Origin: Lethocerus indicus
Lineage: Eukaryota; Arthropoda; Insecta; Hemiptera; Belostomatidae
Assembly: GCA_019843655.1 (NCBI GenBank)
Contig: JACDQD010000009.1
Coordinates: forward strand, 24,666,161-24,730,160
DNA: 64,000 nt
Direction of reading: 5' to 3'
The notes beneath the pieces were generated by a model that was not told the origin of the DNA, did no database searches, and worked only from the letters and a program-made list of their open reading frames with translations. The position numbers and the translations under genes are program-made. The number at the start of each line of letters is the position of its first letter. The stretch's first letter is position 1. Below, in pieces: positions 18,690 through 29,639 of this stretch.

Positions 18690-18857
18690 TTATACGATGC
18701 ACAGGGTGTTTGGGTGGGCGGGGAAGGCCAGCTGGGCCTGCTGCATTATCCTCAGCCTGGGCCCCAGCGGCACGCCCAGCTTGTGCAGCCTCTCCTCGGA
18801 CAGGTAGGGCAGTTCGACGAGGCCGATCCTCTCCTTCTCAAACAGGCCGGCGTACTT
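18690..18857 (-). CDS. SAM gene, terminal exon (second half of SAM domain)
   Basis: 55 codons and TAA after GTGGGTGCAG. KYAGLFEKERI, VELPYLSEERL and KLGVPLGPRLRIM are classic SAM helices 2-5 (the LGI-x-LGPR-x-x-I pattern). The tail is short and ends NTLCIV, resembling a PDZ-binding hydrophobic C-terminus (C-I-V). Confidence 0.9.
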   Translation of the reverse strand, partial: KYAGLFEKERIGLVELPYLSEERLHKLGVPLGPRLRIMQQAQLAFPAHPNTLCIV

Positions 18858-21800
18858 CTGCACCCACAACACCGTTCTACGTTAAAATCAACCACCGTCA
18901 TACACACGGGCCGGATACAGCCCCGCACTTTATACTATGGCACAGATAGAGTGGATTTTGGATGCGGAGAGAGGCGGCAATGGTGGAATTTAAGGAAGCC
19001 TGATTTGTGGTATGTTGAGAGGTCATTATGGATTGTCCGGTTAGAAACATACCGGGGAGCATTAAGGATGGTACGAAGGACTGGAATGTTTGGATGCGAG
19101 CAATGGCGGATTTCTTGGCGGAACCCAGCACAGTTCTATTCCGTAGAGTCCGTGTCGGTTCCAGTACAGCTTTATATATTGTCACAACTACAATTTTTTT
19201 TTAGATTGTATCCAGTGACGGTGCACTAACTTGAACGCTGACTCAGTGAACTCTCGAAGGAGAAACCACCCAATGATGGTACTCTCGCTCCTGCTGGCCT
19301 GGTAAGGAAATCGCCTTAGAATCTCCGCTTTAGGACGGGATTTTCGGGAATTAAGGGATCGCAATGAAGGGATAATTTGGAACGGAAGGATTTATACCGG
19401 GGGAAGCTGCTAATTCTCGAAAGAACGGGACTTTTAGGTCATTGTGGATTATTCTGTTAGAGACATACGGTGGGGCGTTAGTAATTTTTCGAAGGATTGC
19501 GAGGATCGGAGTCGGTGGATGCCCACAGTTCGATTCCGTAGGCCCAAATAGGTTTCAGTAGGCGGTTGGCTACTTTATTGGGCATTACATAATAATTTGA
19601 ATCCTTTCCCAAAACTAATATTTAAATATATTCCACACATAAATAAATTTATTTTCGCAATAACGTATTTTTCATTAATATTCGCACTAATATTGTTATC
19701 TTAGTAATTTGTTGTTTCTAAGTTTGAAGGCCCAAATGAAATGTTGTTTTTAGGCGCAAAATCATCCCGAAAATGCCGTTTTTAGGTGTTGTAATTGAAA
19801 TACAGAGGGGTCCAAAAAAATGTATCCACCGTTTAACAGTCCATAACATGCAAACTAATTGACGGAGTTGTCTTTAATTTTTGGTGAAATTGTAGCTTAA
19901 AGTCCAACTTGAAGATATCACACTGTAGGTTTTCGAAATGGTCACCATTATTAACATCCACAGACAGACAGAAACGATGCCGCCCAACTGCAGCACCAAC
20001 TACTGACTGCACAACGTGTTCAGTCGGATATTGGCTCTGTTCGATACTCATTTCGTTGAACCTCATTAATGTTTTCCTACTTAAAATATCAGTTCAAAAC
20101 TGACTCTTCCTTTCATCCAATTCTAAGCCTTGCGCCGGCCACGTTTACTCCTCGAGTAACACAAGGTACAACTGACAACACAGAACACTGACTATCCGGC
20201 GACTGTCATCTTCTGACAGAACAGAACAACGCAATACAACGCTTGTATGGCGCAATTGTCGCAACTACAACACTATAACACTACCGAAAATGAGACAACT
20301 CCGCCAATTAGTCTGCAAGTTATGGACTTGCAAAACAGTGGATACATTTTTTGGACCCCTCTGTATTTAATTAAAAGTAGTTGGGGTGGTGTGGGGGTTG
20401 GGCAGGACGGAGGGCTTATAATAATTGAAACGGCTACTCACTTCGTATCCGAGTTTCTTGAGGAATAGGCGCAGGAGTGGGGGCTCGTCGCCGAAAAATT
20501 TGGTCAGCTTCTTGACCTTCTCGGGGGTTGAATTGGCCGGGGGCGGGGAGGATATCTGGGCGTGGGCGAGACGTGCCTGCGTGGCCGCCATGTTGGCCTG
20601 TACGCGCAGTGAGGCCAGCTCGCCGCGCATCACCTCCATCTCCTTGAGACAGACGACGACGAGGACAACAATAAATTGTAGATTTTTCCAAAAGGGCGGC
20701 ACACTTATTATATCCGGTCGGCAACTAAGCAATTCAGGATTTCACCAACAACTGGCTCTGTACACATTTCCGAGTACGTCAACATCTTTGCCCAAAGTCA
20801 TCAATGTCCATTGTCGAACTATGGCCTTTATTCGGTCATCATCGACCGACCTCCACCGGACGCTCCTCGTCTTTTAACGAAAAATCCCTCGACCGGAATT
20901 TCGCGAACCGGTACCGACACTTGGCGAAAATAGAAAAGCGAAATGTGACGGAAACGCTCAATTACTCAGTTGTCAACCCAATATTTTATCTGTCATTGGA
21001 GGACTTTCAGCTATCAAACAAAATAATAATTTCGGTTACATCATAGTTTCAGGGCTTGGTAAATTGTCTACAATTCTGAGTTTGTAACTGTGTATAATTC
21101 CAAGTTGTATTTTCTCTCATGCTACCGGTGTCGGTTGTTGTGGTCTGTAATTTTTTATTTGCCAGTCGGAGTTTCGTTCTACATTTTCTACAGTTCGAAT
21201 CGCTCGTTCAGATTAGTTGGACGTCGTTAGGAAGGGCGTATTGGGGATATTTCGACCGTAGAAGGGAACGTAGATGTCCCTTGTCGAATTAGGGCGATCC
21301 GAATCGATAATGTCCTTTATTCGGTCATCGTCGACCTCCTCCATCGGACGTCCAGAGCGCTCCTCGTCTTTTAGAACGAAAAATCCCCCGACCGGAATTT
21401 ATTTTATTTTTTAGATTTTTATACACACACACAATTCGACAGGTCGATGTAATTACGATACAGAATTTTTCAGAAAGGACCAAATATCTTATCAATGCGA
21501 AGATGTTGTGTGACGTACTTAAAAATATCGGTACAACGCCAAGTTGTTCGCGGTGAGAGTCCCGCAATTACTTAGTTGCCGACCCGATATTATTATACGC
21601 CTTTGAAACGTTTCGTTTATAATTCCGGAAATTGGAATATTTAACCACCATCAATATCTCTTAAGTTACAAGTTTTCTTATGGTATTCATTGGTATAAAA
21701 TATTGTTAACAAGTGTCGAACAACGTAGCTATTGAGGAAATAGATGTGACACTGAAACATCAATAATATCTCTCTCTCTCTTTATGAACACAAATTGAAA

Positions 21801-24733
21801 CTTGAAATTGATTAATACCTGCATCATCAGGTGCTGAGTTCTCATTTCTGACGAGAGATGGGCAACACTCCTCGCTAACGTGACCACGTGAGATTCCAAT
21901 CTCTGGAACCGTTTGTTGATACCCTGTCGACAGAGGAAAACGGCTGTTATTTCTTTTAATCGGACTTTTATAACTTGATTTTAAAGTTTGAGACCGGGGT
22001 AAAATAAGCACCTTCATGTCCCGGACTTTGTTTCTCGTCTCGCGCCGTTTGTCCCTTATCGGGCGGCTGCTAACCGAGCTCGGCAACGAGGAAACGCTGC
22101 CGTTCGTCCGCCTCTTATTTATCCTCGGATCGGAAGCTTCGTACCTTCCTCCCTGTTTTTTGACTCCCAGCAATTTCAACACCTGAAATCGAAAACCGAC
22201 CGGTAGGAAATTGGCGTCGCCAATAATTACGGTATCGCCTTCGGAACGCCAACCTACCTGCGAGTACATATTTTCCAGACCCTCCAACTGTTTCCTGATC
22301 GTCTGCACGTCGGTATATTCGAGGTCTTCGTCGCTCGAATTATTCTCGTCCAGCATCGAGTCTATTTCGAGACTGCTCGCCCCCATATCTGAAACGGCGA
22401 AATCGAGTATTAATAAAAAAAAATTGACCGAACGCTCCAAAACGCGATTTTCCGATTAAAGACAGTACGTAGACACTTACTGTGAGAGGATTTCGGTGTC
22501 GGCTTCTGGTGGACTCTGTGATGGGGAGTTCTGTCCTTGTTGACGCTCCTGGCTACCCAGACGGAACTTCCGTGACCTTTGCCACCGTACGTCATACTGT
22601 CGTGCCGAGAGTGAATATTAGTTTACATTTTTTTCAAACGTTATGTACCAGTGTTATAATGTACAAAAAATTGGCGTTTTTAGGATTAGGATGAGGAGAG
22701 AGGCGGGAGTGGTACTTGGGGAACCGGGATTTTGTGACTCGGTCGAGTGTCGGGGTATGTTGAGAGGTCATGGTGGATTGTCTGGTTGGAAACATACCCA
22801 GCGGGGGTGCGGGAGGGGGGAGCATTTGCCCAGCGATAGTGTCAGTGAATTGATCTCCGAATATATTAATTCAATGTTATTATGTGCGGTAATACCTTTT
22901 CCTCTTGTAGGCGTGGTTGAGGTCATCGCTGCTGGCCGTAGGCGATAGGGGCGGTAGGGGCGGCGACACCGAGGATATGCTCTCGCTGACCGTCGAATTG
23001 GCTCCCGTGTTGGGGCCCAGGATGTTCCTCAATTCTGTCTCAACAAGATCAGCCCACTGAGCATCACCTCCACCTGACACGTGTACCCATTTAGCACAAA
23101 ATTAGAACCTTTTTTTTTTTTTTTTTTTCTCTCATATGACAATTTCATCCAGAAATTGTGTAAGCGAAAAAGAATCCGATTTCGAGTAATTTTTCCTTCT
23201 CAATACTAACGAGCTTACACAATGAATTTGATCAGAAAGTAATTCTTAATTTTGTGCTCCTTGGTTTAGTGCGATTGATGGACAAAAGCGGGATTTTTGT
23301 ACAATTTAGTTGGGATTTAGCGGACAGAGGGGGGCATTAGTTACTTCCGATATACAATCGATATTAGTATTAAAGGGAAAAAACTGTTCCCGTAATTAAG
23401 AACACATAACGCGTTAACACTATTATTACTGTAATAATATTGTTAGGCTCGTATGTATTCGGAATCAAAAAAACAAAAAAAAAAAAAACTGATTCGAATT
23501 TAATAATTAATTTACCGGGATTTGCGTTCGGTTCTGGGCTGGGTTTCGCTTTTCCGCTGGAGTAAACGGTGCTGCCTCTGCCCGAATCGGTTTGGCCTCC
23601 GGCTTTCACGAATCCTCCTGATAAAAGTATTAGTAATTCGTAAAATATAAGTTAATTACCGGGCTTTGAGACAAATGGTGGTTGGTAAGGTTACTGTAAG
23701 TGAAAACGGTATGAAATGATGAGTAGAGTGGGTACCTTCGTCGTCGTCTTCGTCGTGGTCGTTGGTGACTTTGTGCTGGGGTTGTAGCAGCTTGGAGGAG
23801 GATGGCCTGGGTTCGTTGGTCTCGTTGCGGTTGAAGCCCCTGGCGGTCTGCTCTTGCCTCTCGTCGACCATCCTGTGTATGACCTGTTGGCTGGAACTGT
23901 TCTCGTCCTCGGTGCCGCCGTTGGCGACCGGCTCCAGGGGGGCGGCCGCTGCCTGCTGTTGGTGTCTCAGCTCTCCCTTATCGTTGGTGGCCTGCTGGTG
24001 TTTGCCCGAGCCGAGGTGGCTCTTGGCCGCCTCCTGGTCGGCCCCGTGGACGCCCGCCTCCTGGTCGTAGCGCGACTGTTGCTGGCTCTCCTGCCTGTAG
24101 TTCTGCTGGTGCTGCTTGTGCTGCATCATGGGCGTGTTCTGGTTGTAGCCCTGGTGCTTCTCCTGGGCGTGTACCATGGCCGTCTCCTGGGTGTACTCTG
24201 GCTGTTTCTGTTGTACGGGCGTCTCTTGGACGTAGGCCTGTTGGTGCTTGCCCGACACGGAGGACTCCTGGTAGTTGTGGTGTTGCTGTTGCCTCATCAT
24301 GGGCGTCTCCTGTCTGTAGATCTGGTGGGGATAGACCTGCTGGTGGGTCATCTCCTGGACGTAGCCCCCCGCCTGCTGCTGGTGCCCGTGCGACTGGTGC
24401 TTGTGCGCCTCCTGGGCCCCTCCCTGAGGCTGGTGGTTGGCCATCTCCTGGTTGTAGAGGTGGGGCGGTTTGGACAGATCTTGCCTCGAGCCGTGCTGGT
24501 ATTTGGCTAATTCCTGAGCGTAGTTCTGTTGCTGTTGCTGTCTGTGTTGTTGTTGCTGTTTGGAAATGTCCTGGACGTACTGTTGCTGATATCTGGGAGT
24601 GGCTCCGCCCTCCTGTTTGCCTGACTGCATGTCCTGAGCGTAGATCTGCGAGTGCCTGTGGTCCTGCATGTTGTAGGCCTGCCTCCTCACGTAGCCTTGA
24701 TTCGGCGTGGGGTGGCTCGGGTAGCATTGCTGT

Positions 24734-24768
<35 letters not shown>

Positions 24769-27407
24769 CTGCTGCTGCTGTTGCTGTTGCTGCTGCTGTT
24801 GCTGCTGGTCCTGCAGTTTGTTGAAGGCGGCGGCGGCGGCGGAGGCGGAGGCGGCTCCCTCTTGACCCGACTGATGGTTGTACCCTGCCGGTGTGCCCAT
24901 CAGTCGGGCGTACACTCCCTCATTTCTAGCTTGCATCCCTCCTCCCGTATGTCTCACGTCCTACAGGATGTGTTAGAGGATTAGTCGCCTAGCCTCGGAT
25001 TAAACTAACCGATTGAGTATACGATCGTGAGCCGATCGAGGATCGGCTTTAAAAGAGACTATAAGATAACCAGGCAAATTAGAACAGTTTTAAGTTTAAG
25101 GAAGGAGAATAAATAGTGCAACATTTAACCTGTTTGAATGCCGTCTATTACATGCATGTATATCCTAGTTTCTAAAGACTAGAGGAAAGGTGTTGGTAAC
25201 TACTACTACTGCTAATAATAATCGATGAGTGCAGGCTAGTAACAAGACTCCAAGTGCATCTACTGTGATAGCTAGCTCTGCTGGCTAGCTGTGTGTATGT
25301 GGCTATGTGTGTTATAGCTGTTATAGACCTGTGAGGATGAGGCCAGGTAGACTCCGTGCTGCCTGAGCTGGCTCTGCGGGCTGAGGCTGTCCGAGGACTC
25401 GTTGCCCTTGTTGCCGGCCAATCTGCTCGAGATCATGTCTTTAATGCTGTGATAGGTCCTCGAGGGGAAACCTTTGTTGGTCGCACCGCCCTCTTCCGGC
25501 GTCGACGTGGCCGGTCCTCCGATTTCCCTGTCACAGTCACACAACCTAATCCTGAATCGTTTCTGGCACCCGTCTACATAATATAAATCAAACTCTAGAT
25601 ACGCCAGCTAGGACACGCTGTTGTTCAGCCTATCGATATCTTCGCATTACCGCACTAATATAAAGACAAGGGCGTACTATTTGTACTATTTGGCCGTTAC
25701 TTACGTCGGGTACTCGCTAGGTTGGTCGGCCGGGCGGATCGGTGACGGTTCAGAGGCTTGACTAGAATCCACGAGTGACATCGGTTCGGCCTGGCATTAA
25801 AAAATTATAGCTTAAACACTTGACTATCCAACAGTTATCTATTCGAGAATAGAAATACGCAATTGTCTTCTACCCCGACATAAATAATACGAAAAGTTTA
25901 ACGCTATTTCGGATATTCTGCCGGATCCGATCGTGCCGGACCTCGAGAGAGACGACCTCGAATTGAACACAATATGCCGCAGCGCATTTTCTTCTATTGA
26001 AAACCGCTTTGCGAATAATAAATTTTAAAATCGCTCGAACTAATTAAAAGTAAATATATTTTAATTCAATTCGTACATAATCTAACCGTTTGCGACATAT
26101 ATAAACGTTGCTTAATATATTGGCGTATAGTTGGCGCTCGTAATACTCCGATGTATAAAACATTAGAAACATTCCTTAAAACTAAGCAATCACAGTTTAT
26201 TGCAAATATGGAGCCTTGTACACACTGCTAACTCTATCCCTTAACAGGACCGTAACTAAATATTCCGAGCTATAAATACGTTCGTATACTTAGCCCTTTT
26301 GTATATTACCATCGAGGACAACGTGACTTTATGTATTAAGCTTATCAAATAGTAATCAATTTAAGCAATTTTCCATTGACCCTCTGTCTGTAATTTTATT
26401 AAGCGATAGGAATTAGTAATAAACAGTTTAATTACAAAAACTGTTGGCCTGATCAAGTTGACGATGATTACAGATTTACAAACACGAATATTGATTATAG
26501 CCTCGAATTGTATTTGACAGTAAGTCTCCTGTCAGAATATTCATAGCGGCCATTTCAATGGAACGCTCTTTCTTTCTTTTTTTTTATTGATTCCAGGAGA
26601 CATTGAATGGATTTTCACCTTGTACAATCTGTGACCCGCCAATTCTTGACCGAGGCTGTTCATACCGCTGGCATTGGCTTCTGCCGGCTGCAAAGTAAAA
26701 ATATTCAACGTGAACCCCAGAAAATTATACATCAAATTATAGTAATTGACAAGGATTGCAACACAACGATAACAGCCCTATTGTATATGAAGAAGTTAAC
26801 AAATTTAAATAGTAACAATCTACTTTAATTTCTTCCTTTCGATGCTTCCTGTTAATTGTTCTGAACGTAGATTTATTTATTTATTATATTCCGGTTCAGA
26901 AGAAAGTTTGAAATCCGCTCTATTTCTCCCGGCTATGACATAGCTTTTGAGAAAACATTTATGCTAATGATACTCCGCAGAAGAAGTACATACAATGGCT
27001 GTGCACCGAATTCTTATGCGGCTGAACTGATTTAAGACCGCTAGGGTGAATTCAAACAGTGAGAAAATGGACACGGGAAGAGGATGTGTGAAATGCGAAA
27101 ATGAAAGTTGGTAGCGAAGAAAGCTTACAATGCGCGCAGAAAGTTAAATTTATGTCGTCTGTTAACAACTCTAAATTCAAAGAAAGAAAACTTCGACGCC
27201 GTATTTTTCACACATGGACATTGTAAACCGTATATTACAATGTACAGTTCTCTAAATTATCGGATGAATTACCTTGTGGTGTGTCCATGCTACCTGCTTG
27301 CTGGGCGCATCGGGAGCTACACCCGGTTTCGCTTTTCGCATATACTCCGTCAATATTGGTATTTTGCAATTTTTCTCGCCGCTATTCAATATCACCTCTC
27401 GTTCGAT
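18690..27407 (-). CDS. Q-rich coiled-coil/SAM-domain scaffold protein, 13 exons visible, 5' end missing
   Basis: Exons (descending): 27407-27273, 26687-26619, 25790-25705, 25527-25329, 24960-23736, 23617-23516, 23073-22896, 22596-22481, 22388-22258, 22182-22012, 21923-21819, 20642-20442 and 18857-18690. They total 2886 nt with every phase closing, i.e. 961 residues and a stop. Order of features: KIPILTEYMRKAKPG; TYHSIKDMISSR; a large exon with poly-Gln; Ser/Pro-rich linkers; YTDVQTIRKQLEGLENMYS; basic RDKRRETRNKVRDMK; a coiled coil (FQRLESHVVTLARSVAHLSSEM onward); and a C-terminal SAM domain split over the last two exons. SAM domains self-associate or bind partners, so a cytoplasmic adaptor role is inferred. 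I do not recognise the orthologue. The start codon lies upstream, possibly beyond 34 kb. Confidence 0.85.
18900..19200 (-). mobile_element. Jockey-like tail fragment (family 1), antisense to window
   Basis: On the minus strand it encodes TIYKAVLEPTRTL, SAKKSAIARIQ and a following FLTGQSIMTSQH remnant, matching the copies at 9.1 and 54.4 kb. It lies in the last intron of the SAM gene and has the same orientation as that gene. Confidence 0.8.
19200..19590 (-). mobile_element. Jockey-like tail fragment (family 2)
   Basis: The region shares ATTTTTCGAAGGATT, GTTAGAGACATACGGTGGGG, CGAAGGGATAATTTGGAACG (or close variants) and the GGAATCG/GATTCCGTAGGCCCAAATAGG end with 29.6-30.0 kb, 49.0-49.3 kb (inverted) and 60.0-60.3 kb. 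It is corrupted by deletions. It directly abuts the family-1 fragment. Confidence 0.75.
19801..20365. mobile_element. Tc1/mariner-type MITE with long TIRs, copy 1
   Basis: The ends CAGAGGGGTCCAAAAAA and TTTTTTGGACCCCTCTG are inverted and flanked by TA. The TIRs extend about 80 bp (ACAGTCCATAAC ... GACGGAGTTGTCT on one side and its complement on the other). It is nearly identical to the copy at 33669-34214, and no transposase remains. It lies in the last intron of the SAM gene. Confidence 0.85.
20442..20642 (-). CDS. SAM gene, exon with coiled coil and first SAM helix
   Basis: 67 codons, phase 0/0, between CTGTCTCAAG and GAA|GTGAGT. EMEVMRGELASLRVQANMA continues the heptad pattern of the previous exon. 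A Pro-rich hinge (ISSPPPANSTPEK) is followed by GDEPPLLRLFLKKLGYE, the SAM N-terminus. Confidence 0.9.
20706..20987. mobile_element. mariner-type MITE
   Basis: It opens GGTCGGCAACTAAGCAATTC and closes ACTCAGTTGTCAACCC, inverted versions of the mariner end at 63.9 kb. The first ~80 nt (CACCAACAACTGG, CGTCAACATCTTTG) follow the same order as there. The interior is deleted (about 280 bp in total). It lies in the intron between the coiled-coil exons of the SAM gene. Confidence 0.82.
21217..21592. mobile_element. mariner-type MITE, left end eroded
   Basis: The right end CCCGCAATTACTTAGTTGCCGACCC matches the mariner terminus. The interior shares TTTATTCGGTCATCGTCGACC, GCTCCTCGTCTTTTA and CCCTCGACCGGAATTT-like blocks with the 20.7 kb copy, plus a longer middle. 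The left boundary is uncertain. Confidence 0.7.
21819..21923 (-). CDS. SAM gene, coiled-coil exon
   Basis: 35 codons, phase 0/0, acceptor TCTGTCGACAG, donor CAG|GTATTA. It encodes NKRFQRLESHVVTLARSVAH then LSSEMRTQHLMMQ, a clear amphipathic heptad helix. A different frame is also open, but only this one keeps phase with its neighbours. Confidence 0.88.
22012..22182 (-). CDS. SAM gene, exon with basic linker
   Basis: 57 codons, phase 0/0, acceptor GATTTCAG, donor AAG|GTGCTT (weak). VLKLLGVKKQGGRYEASD, then a Ser-rich patch (SVSSLPSSVSSRP) and a strongly basic RDKRRETRNKVRDMK that could be a nuclear-localisation or membrane-binding patch. Confidence 0.87.
22258..22388 (-). CDS. SAM gene, acidic/YTDV exon
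   Basis: 131 nt (2 + 43 codons), acceptor CGCCGTTTCAG, donor CAG|GTAGGT. DSMLDENNSSDEDLEYTDV is acidic, with likely casein-kinase-2 type serines, followed by a helix TIRKQLEGLENMYSQ. Confidence 0.88.
22481..22596 (-). CDS. SAM gene, small basic exon
   Basis: 116 nt (1 + 38 codons + 1), acceptor GGCACGACAG, donor GTAAGTGT. It reads TYGGKGHGSSVWVARSVNKD then TPHHRVHQKPTPKSSH. Phases match both neighbours. Confidence 0.82.
22681..22830 (-). mobile_element. Short Jockey-like tail fragment (family 1)
   Basis: It contains the TTGGAAACATACCCAG / GGTATGTTGAGAGGTCATGG block of family 1 (cf. 19.0, 30.7 and 40.7 kb) and nothing else of the element. It lies in a SAM-gene intron. Confidence 0.7.
22896..23073 (-). 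CDS. SAM gene, Ser/Pro-rich exon
   Basis: 178 nt (2 + 58 codons + 2), acceptor ACACGTGTCAG, donor AAAAG|GTATTA. It contains GGDAQWADLVETELRNILG, which resembles a short structured motif, then a Ser/Pro stretch (SVSPPLPPLSPTASS) that could bind SH3 domains. Confidence 0.87.
23516..23617 (-). CDS. SAM gene, small linker exon
   Basis: 102 nt (2 + 33 codons + 1), acceptor CTTTTATCAG, donor CCCG|GTAAAT. It encodes GFVKAGGQTDSGRGSTVYSS and GKAKPSPEPNANP, a low-complexity disordered linker. Confidence 0.83.
23736..24960 (-). CDS. SAM gene, large poly-Gln exon with YxQE repeats
   Basis: 1225 nt, 408 codons plus 1 nt, acceptor CATCCTGTAG, donor GAAG|GTACCC. It begins VRHTGGGMQARNEGVYARLM, then a poly-Ala patch, about 27 consecutive Gln (24727-24807, mixed CAG/CAA), and then twelve degenerate repeats of Y-x-Q-[ED] spaced roughly 18-30 residues (YAQDM, YVQDI, YAQEL, YNQEM, YVQEM, YRQET and so on). 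It closes with an acidic NDHDEDDDE. High codon bias leaves long shadow frames on both strands. Confidence 0.9.
25329..25527 (-). CDS. SAM gene, exon with TYHSIKDMISSR motif
   Basis: 199 nt (1 + 66 codons), acceptor GTGACTGTGACAG. It encodes KGFPSRTYHSIKDMISSRL and a Ser/Gln-rich tail. The donor needed to reach the poly-Gln exon is CAG|GTCTAT, which is in phase but weak. Reading through it gives 18 more codons (VYNSYNTHSHIHTASQQS) and TAG at 25272-25274. Either this is an alternative C-terminus or the weak donor is used. Confidence 0.82.
25705..25790 (-). CDS. SAM gene, small exon
   Basis: 86 nt (28 codons + 2) between TTTTTAATGCCAG and GTAAGTAA. It encodes AEPMSLVDSSQASEPSPIRP and ADQPSEYP. 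Phase 0 in, joins TEIGGPATS in the next exon. Confidence 0.82.
26619..26687 (-). CDS. SAM gene, 23-codon exon
   Basis: Phase 0/0, acceptor TTTACTTTGCAG, donor AAG|GTGAAA. It reads PAEANASGMNSLGQELAGHR and LYK. Short, but its splice sites are good and both phases fit. Confidence 0.75.
27273..27407 (-). CDS. SAM gene, most 5' exon that chains in phase
   Basis: 45 codons, phase 0/0, with a long T-tract acceptor (TTTTACTGCAG) and donor AAG|GTAATT. An alternative donor 24 nt earlier at CAG|GTAGCA is also in phase. It encodes IEREVILNSGEKNCKIPIL and TEYMRKAKPGVAPDAPSKQ. No ATG starts here, so the gene continues upstream. Confidence 0.8.
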
Positions 27408-29600
27408 CTGCAGTAAAAAAAAAAAAAAAAAAAATAACAGTCCAATAGTAAACTTGCTATAAATCCTAAAAACGATCAACTTTACTGGTTGAAAATGGTT
27501 TGCCTGCAGGTTGTTGAACGAAGGCCGTCATTATCCCCTCATGGAAATATACTAATTGCTATTTGGGGGGTGATAAAATATCGGGGGCTCTGAACGGAAC
27601 GAAATTACACCGATCGATTCTATTCGGAAGAATCGCATCTATCACACGGCATTTATTTAAACAGACTAATTATAACATTGCAGCGCGGAAATTTCCGCAA
27701 CGAGAGGAGAAAACCAGTTTCAAAGCTGGGTCACGTACCCTGAAGCAAAATTAATCGACGTTACCGAATTACAAGGGAAAAATTATAACCGAACAGAAGT
27801 GTCGATTAATTAAAACCGCTTATTTGCCAGTTTAAATACATTATCGAATCGTTTCATGGCGATATCGGCCCCCCTGTCAATATTATAATAGACAAGATTG
27901 TAATTAATAACTAATCCCTACTATATCAAATTGCTTTTTAATTGGCTTAACACAGTGCGCTATTCTGGCGAGCAAAGAATACGAAAACGCGTCTTTAAAC
28001 GGGCGTTTTTAAACGGGCAACAGGAGGGGAATTGTACTGCCACATTTCAGAAGATATTAAACAGTTCAATATAAATATCTTATCCTAGAACCTTCAAAAT
28101 TTATTAATGCAAATTTATCCGGCTATTTACGCGGCTAAGTGTGTCCCACTATCCTGTCTATTGTGGGTTGATTAGAAAAATGAAAACGTAAAAAATTTCG
28201 TCTTTTCATTCCTTGTTTTCACACGATTTATATATGTATACTGTGTGTATTTTTTTTATTTTTACTAAAATGTCTATTTGACAATTAAAAAATGTTCACC
28301 TCGTATAATGATTTTTTAATAAACCGTTTATATTAGTCCAAACAGTTGGACTACACGGTATTATTCTTCGAGGTAATTAGAAAGACGCTGTAAAATTTAA
28401 AAAGCGATTTGTCTTGAAGGGATATTTTATTGAAATTGTACTATACTTTCGTATAATTTCAGATCTGCTATATATAATAACCAGAATGAGAGTACAGAAA
28501 CATTTTTCTGGTACCGTGACCGTACAATATACCGTACCTACGATATATAACGATTCTGTAATAGCCGATATCTCCTGTTCCAGTAGACAGAACAGGTAGA
28601 ACAGGCAGTAGAAAGTGTAAGGAAACGAGTAGTCGAAACCATCCGAGATTGTAAGAAGAAGAGAAATGCGTGGATCGGCCGACAAAGGGAAGATCGGGTC
28701 GTGAGATATCGGAGCTTTCAGAACGAACCGACTCCCTAATACATACAGAAGAAGGTCAACTAATTTCGCCTTATTTGCCCTGCAGTTGAGGTACAAATGA
28801 CGTTATCCGGATTTTCTCGTCCGTTAAAGGAATTATGAAATAAACATCACCCTCGGATCACGGGGTAAACACGCCGCCAAATCGAGATACATGATATCGA
28901 TAAAGAATTAATTTTTTAATTCCCGGTCGTCGGCAACGAATTACCGATTGGGGGGGAAAAAATGTTATCCCGAACCAATCTTGGAACGGCGCTAATGTTG
29001 GATCACCGCGTGTCGTAACACCGTCTATGAGCTGGCTCGTTTATTTTCACTAAAAAAATACTTCGATAGGAATAAATAGGAGAAGCGTTCGATACATACT
29101 TTTTTTTTTGAAAAGCCAGTTTTCGCATACAACGCGGGAGACTAATTGCGCTAATTGTTTCAACGATATTGCAGGCTGTTTCACGGAGCTTCGTGAAAAA
29201 AAATATTCCGACGGTAATGAAATCATTTCATCATTGATTATGTATATGAACGCAATTTTTTTTTTTTGGCTTCGGTAGCGCAATCGCTTTCATCAGAGTT
29301 TAAATCAAGGGGGAAGGAGGAGTTTGTCACAATGGATTGTCCTCCGTCTTCCAGCGAGTGATTCACTGCTTCCCACGTCCAGTCCCAACCCTCCGAATGT
29401 AACTACTGAAATTAGCGATACATTGTCCGGATGTTAATTTCTGATTACCGAGTTATTTATTGCGCCCGAAACCTCCGCTAGTCATTAATGAGCTCGCGGC
29501 CGTGAAGCCTACAACAAAGTAGAAATTTCGAAGACTAAGAGATACCTCGGCCCATTGCCGATGTAGAAATGTAGGATTCTACTAAAGTCTCAAATTTAAA
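27408..29600. other. Probable 5' intron of the SAM gene, no exon seen
   Basis: AT-rich, with homopolymer runs and no open frame with good splice sites on either strand. The ORF at 28377-28796 (minus) has the composition of random AT-rich sequence. Confidence 0.45.
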
Positions 29601-29639
29601 TAGGATATAGTTTAAATTAAAATATGGTTAGTGTACACT

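Noticed and set aside
18576..19229. 217-codon plus-strand ORF over the SAM terminal exon
   Set aside because: Antisense to the SAM exon and then to a Jockey fragment; composite artefact.
20434..20724. Alternative 96-codon minus frame over the coiled-coil exon
   Set aside because: Does not keep phase with either neighbouring exon; the EMEVMRGEL frame does and completes a SAM domain.
23762..24984. Plus-strand Leu/Val-rich ORFs and the second minus-strand ORF over the poly-Gln exon
   Set aside because: Shadow frames of the real minus-strand exon, caused by CAG/CTG and GC-rich codons.
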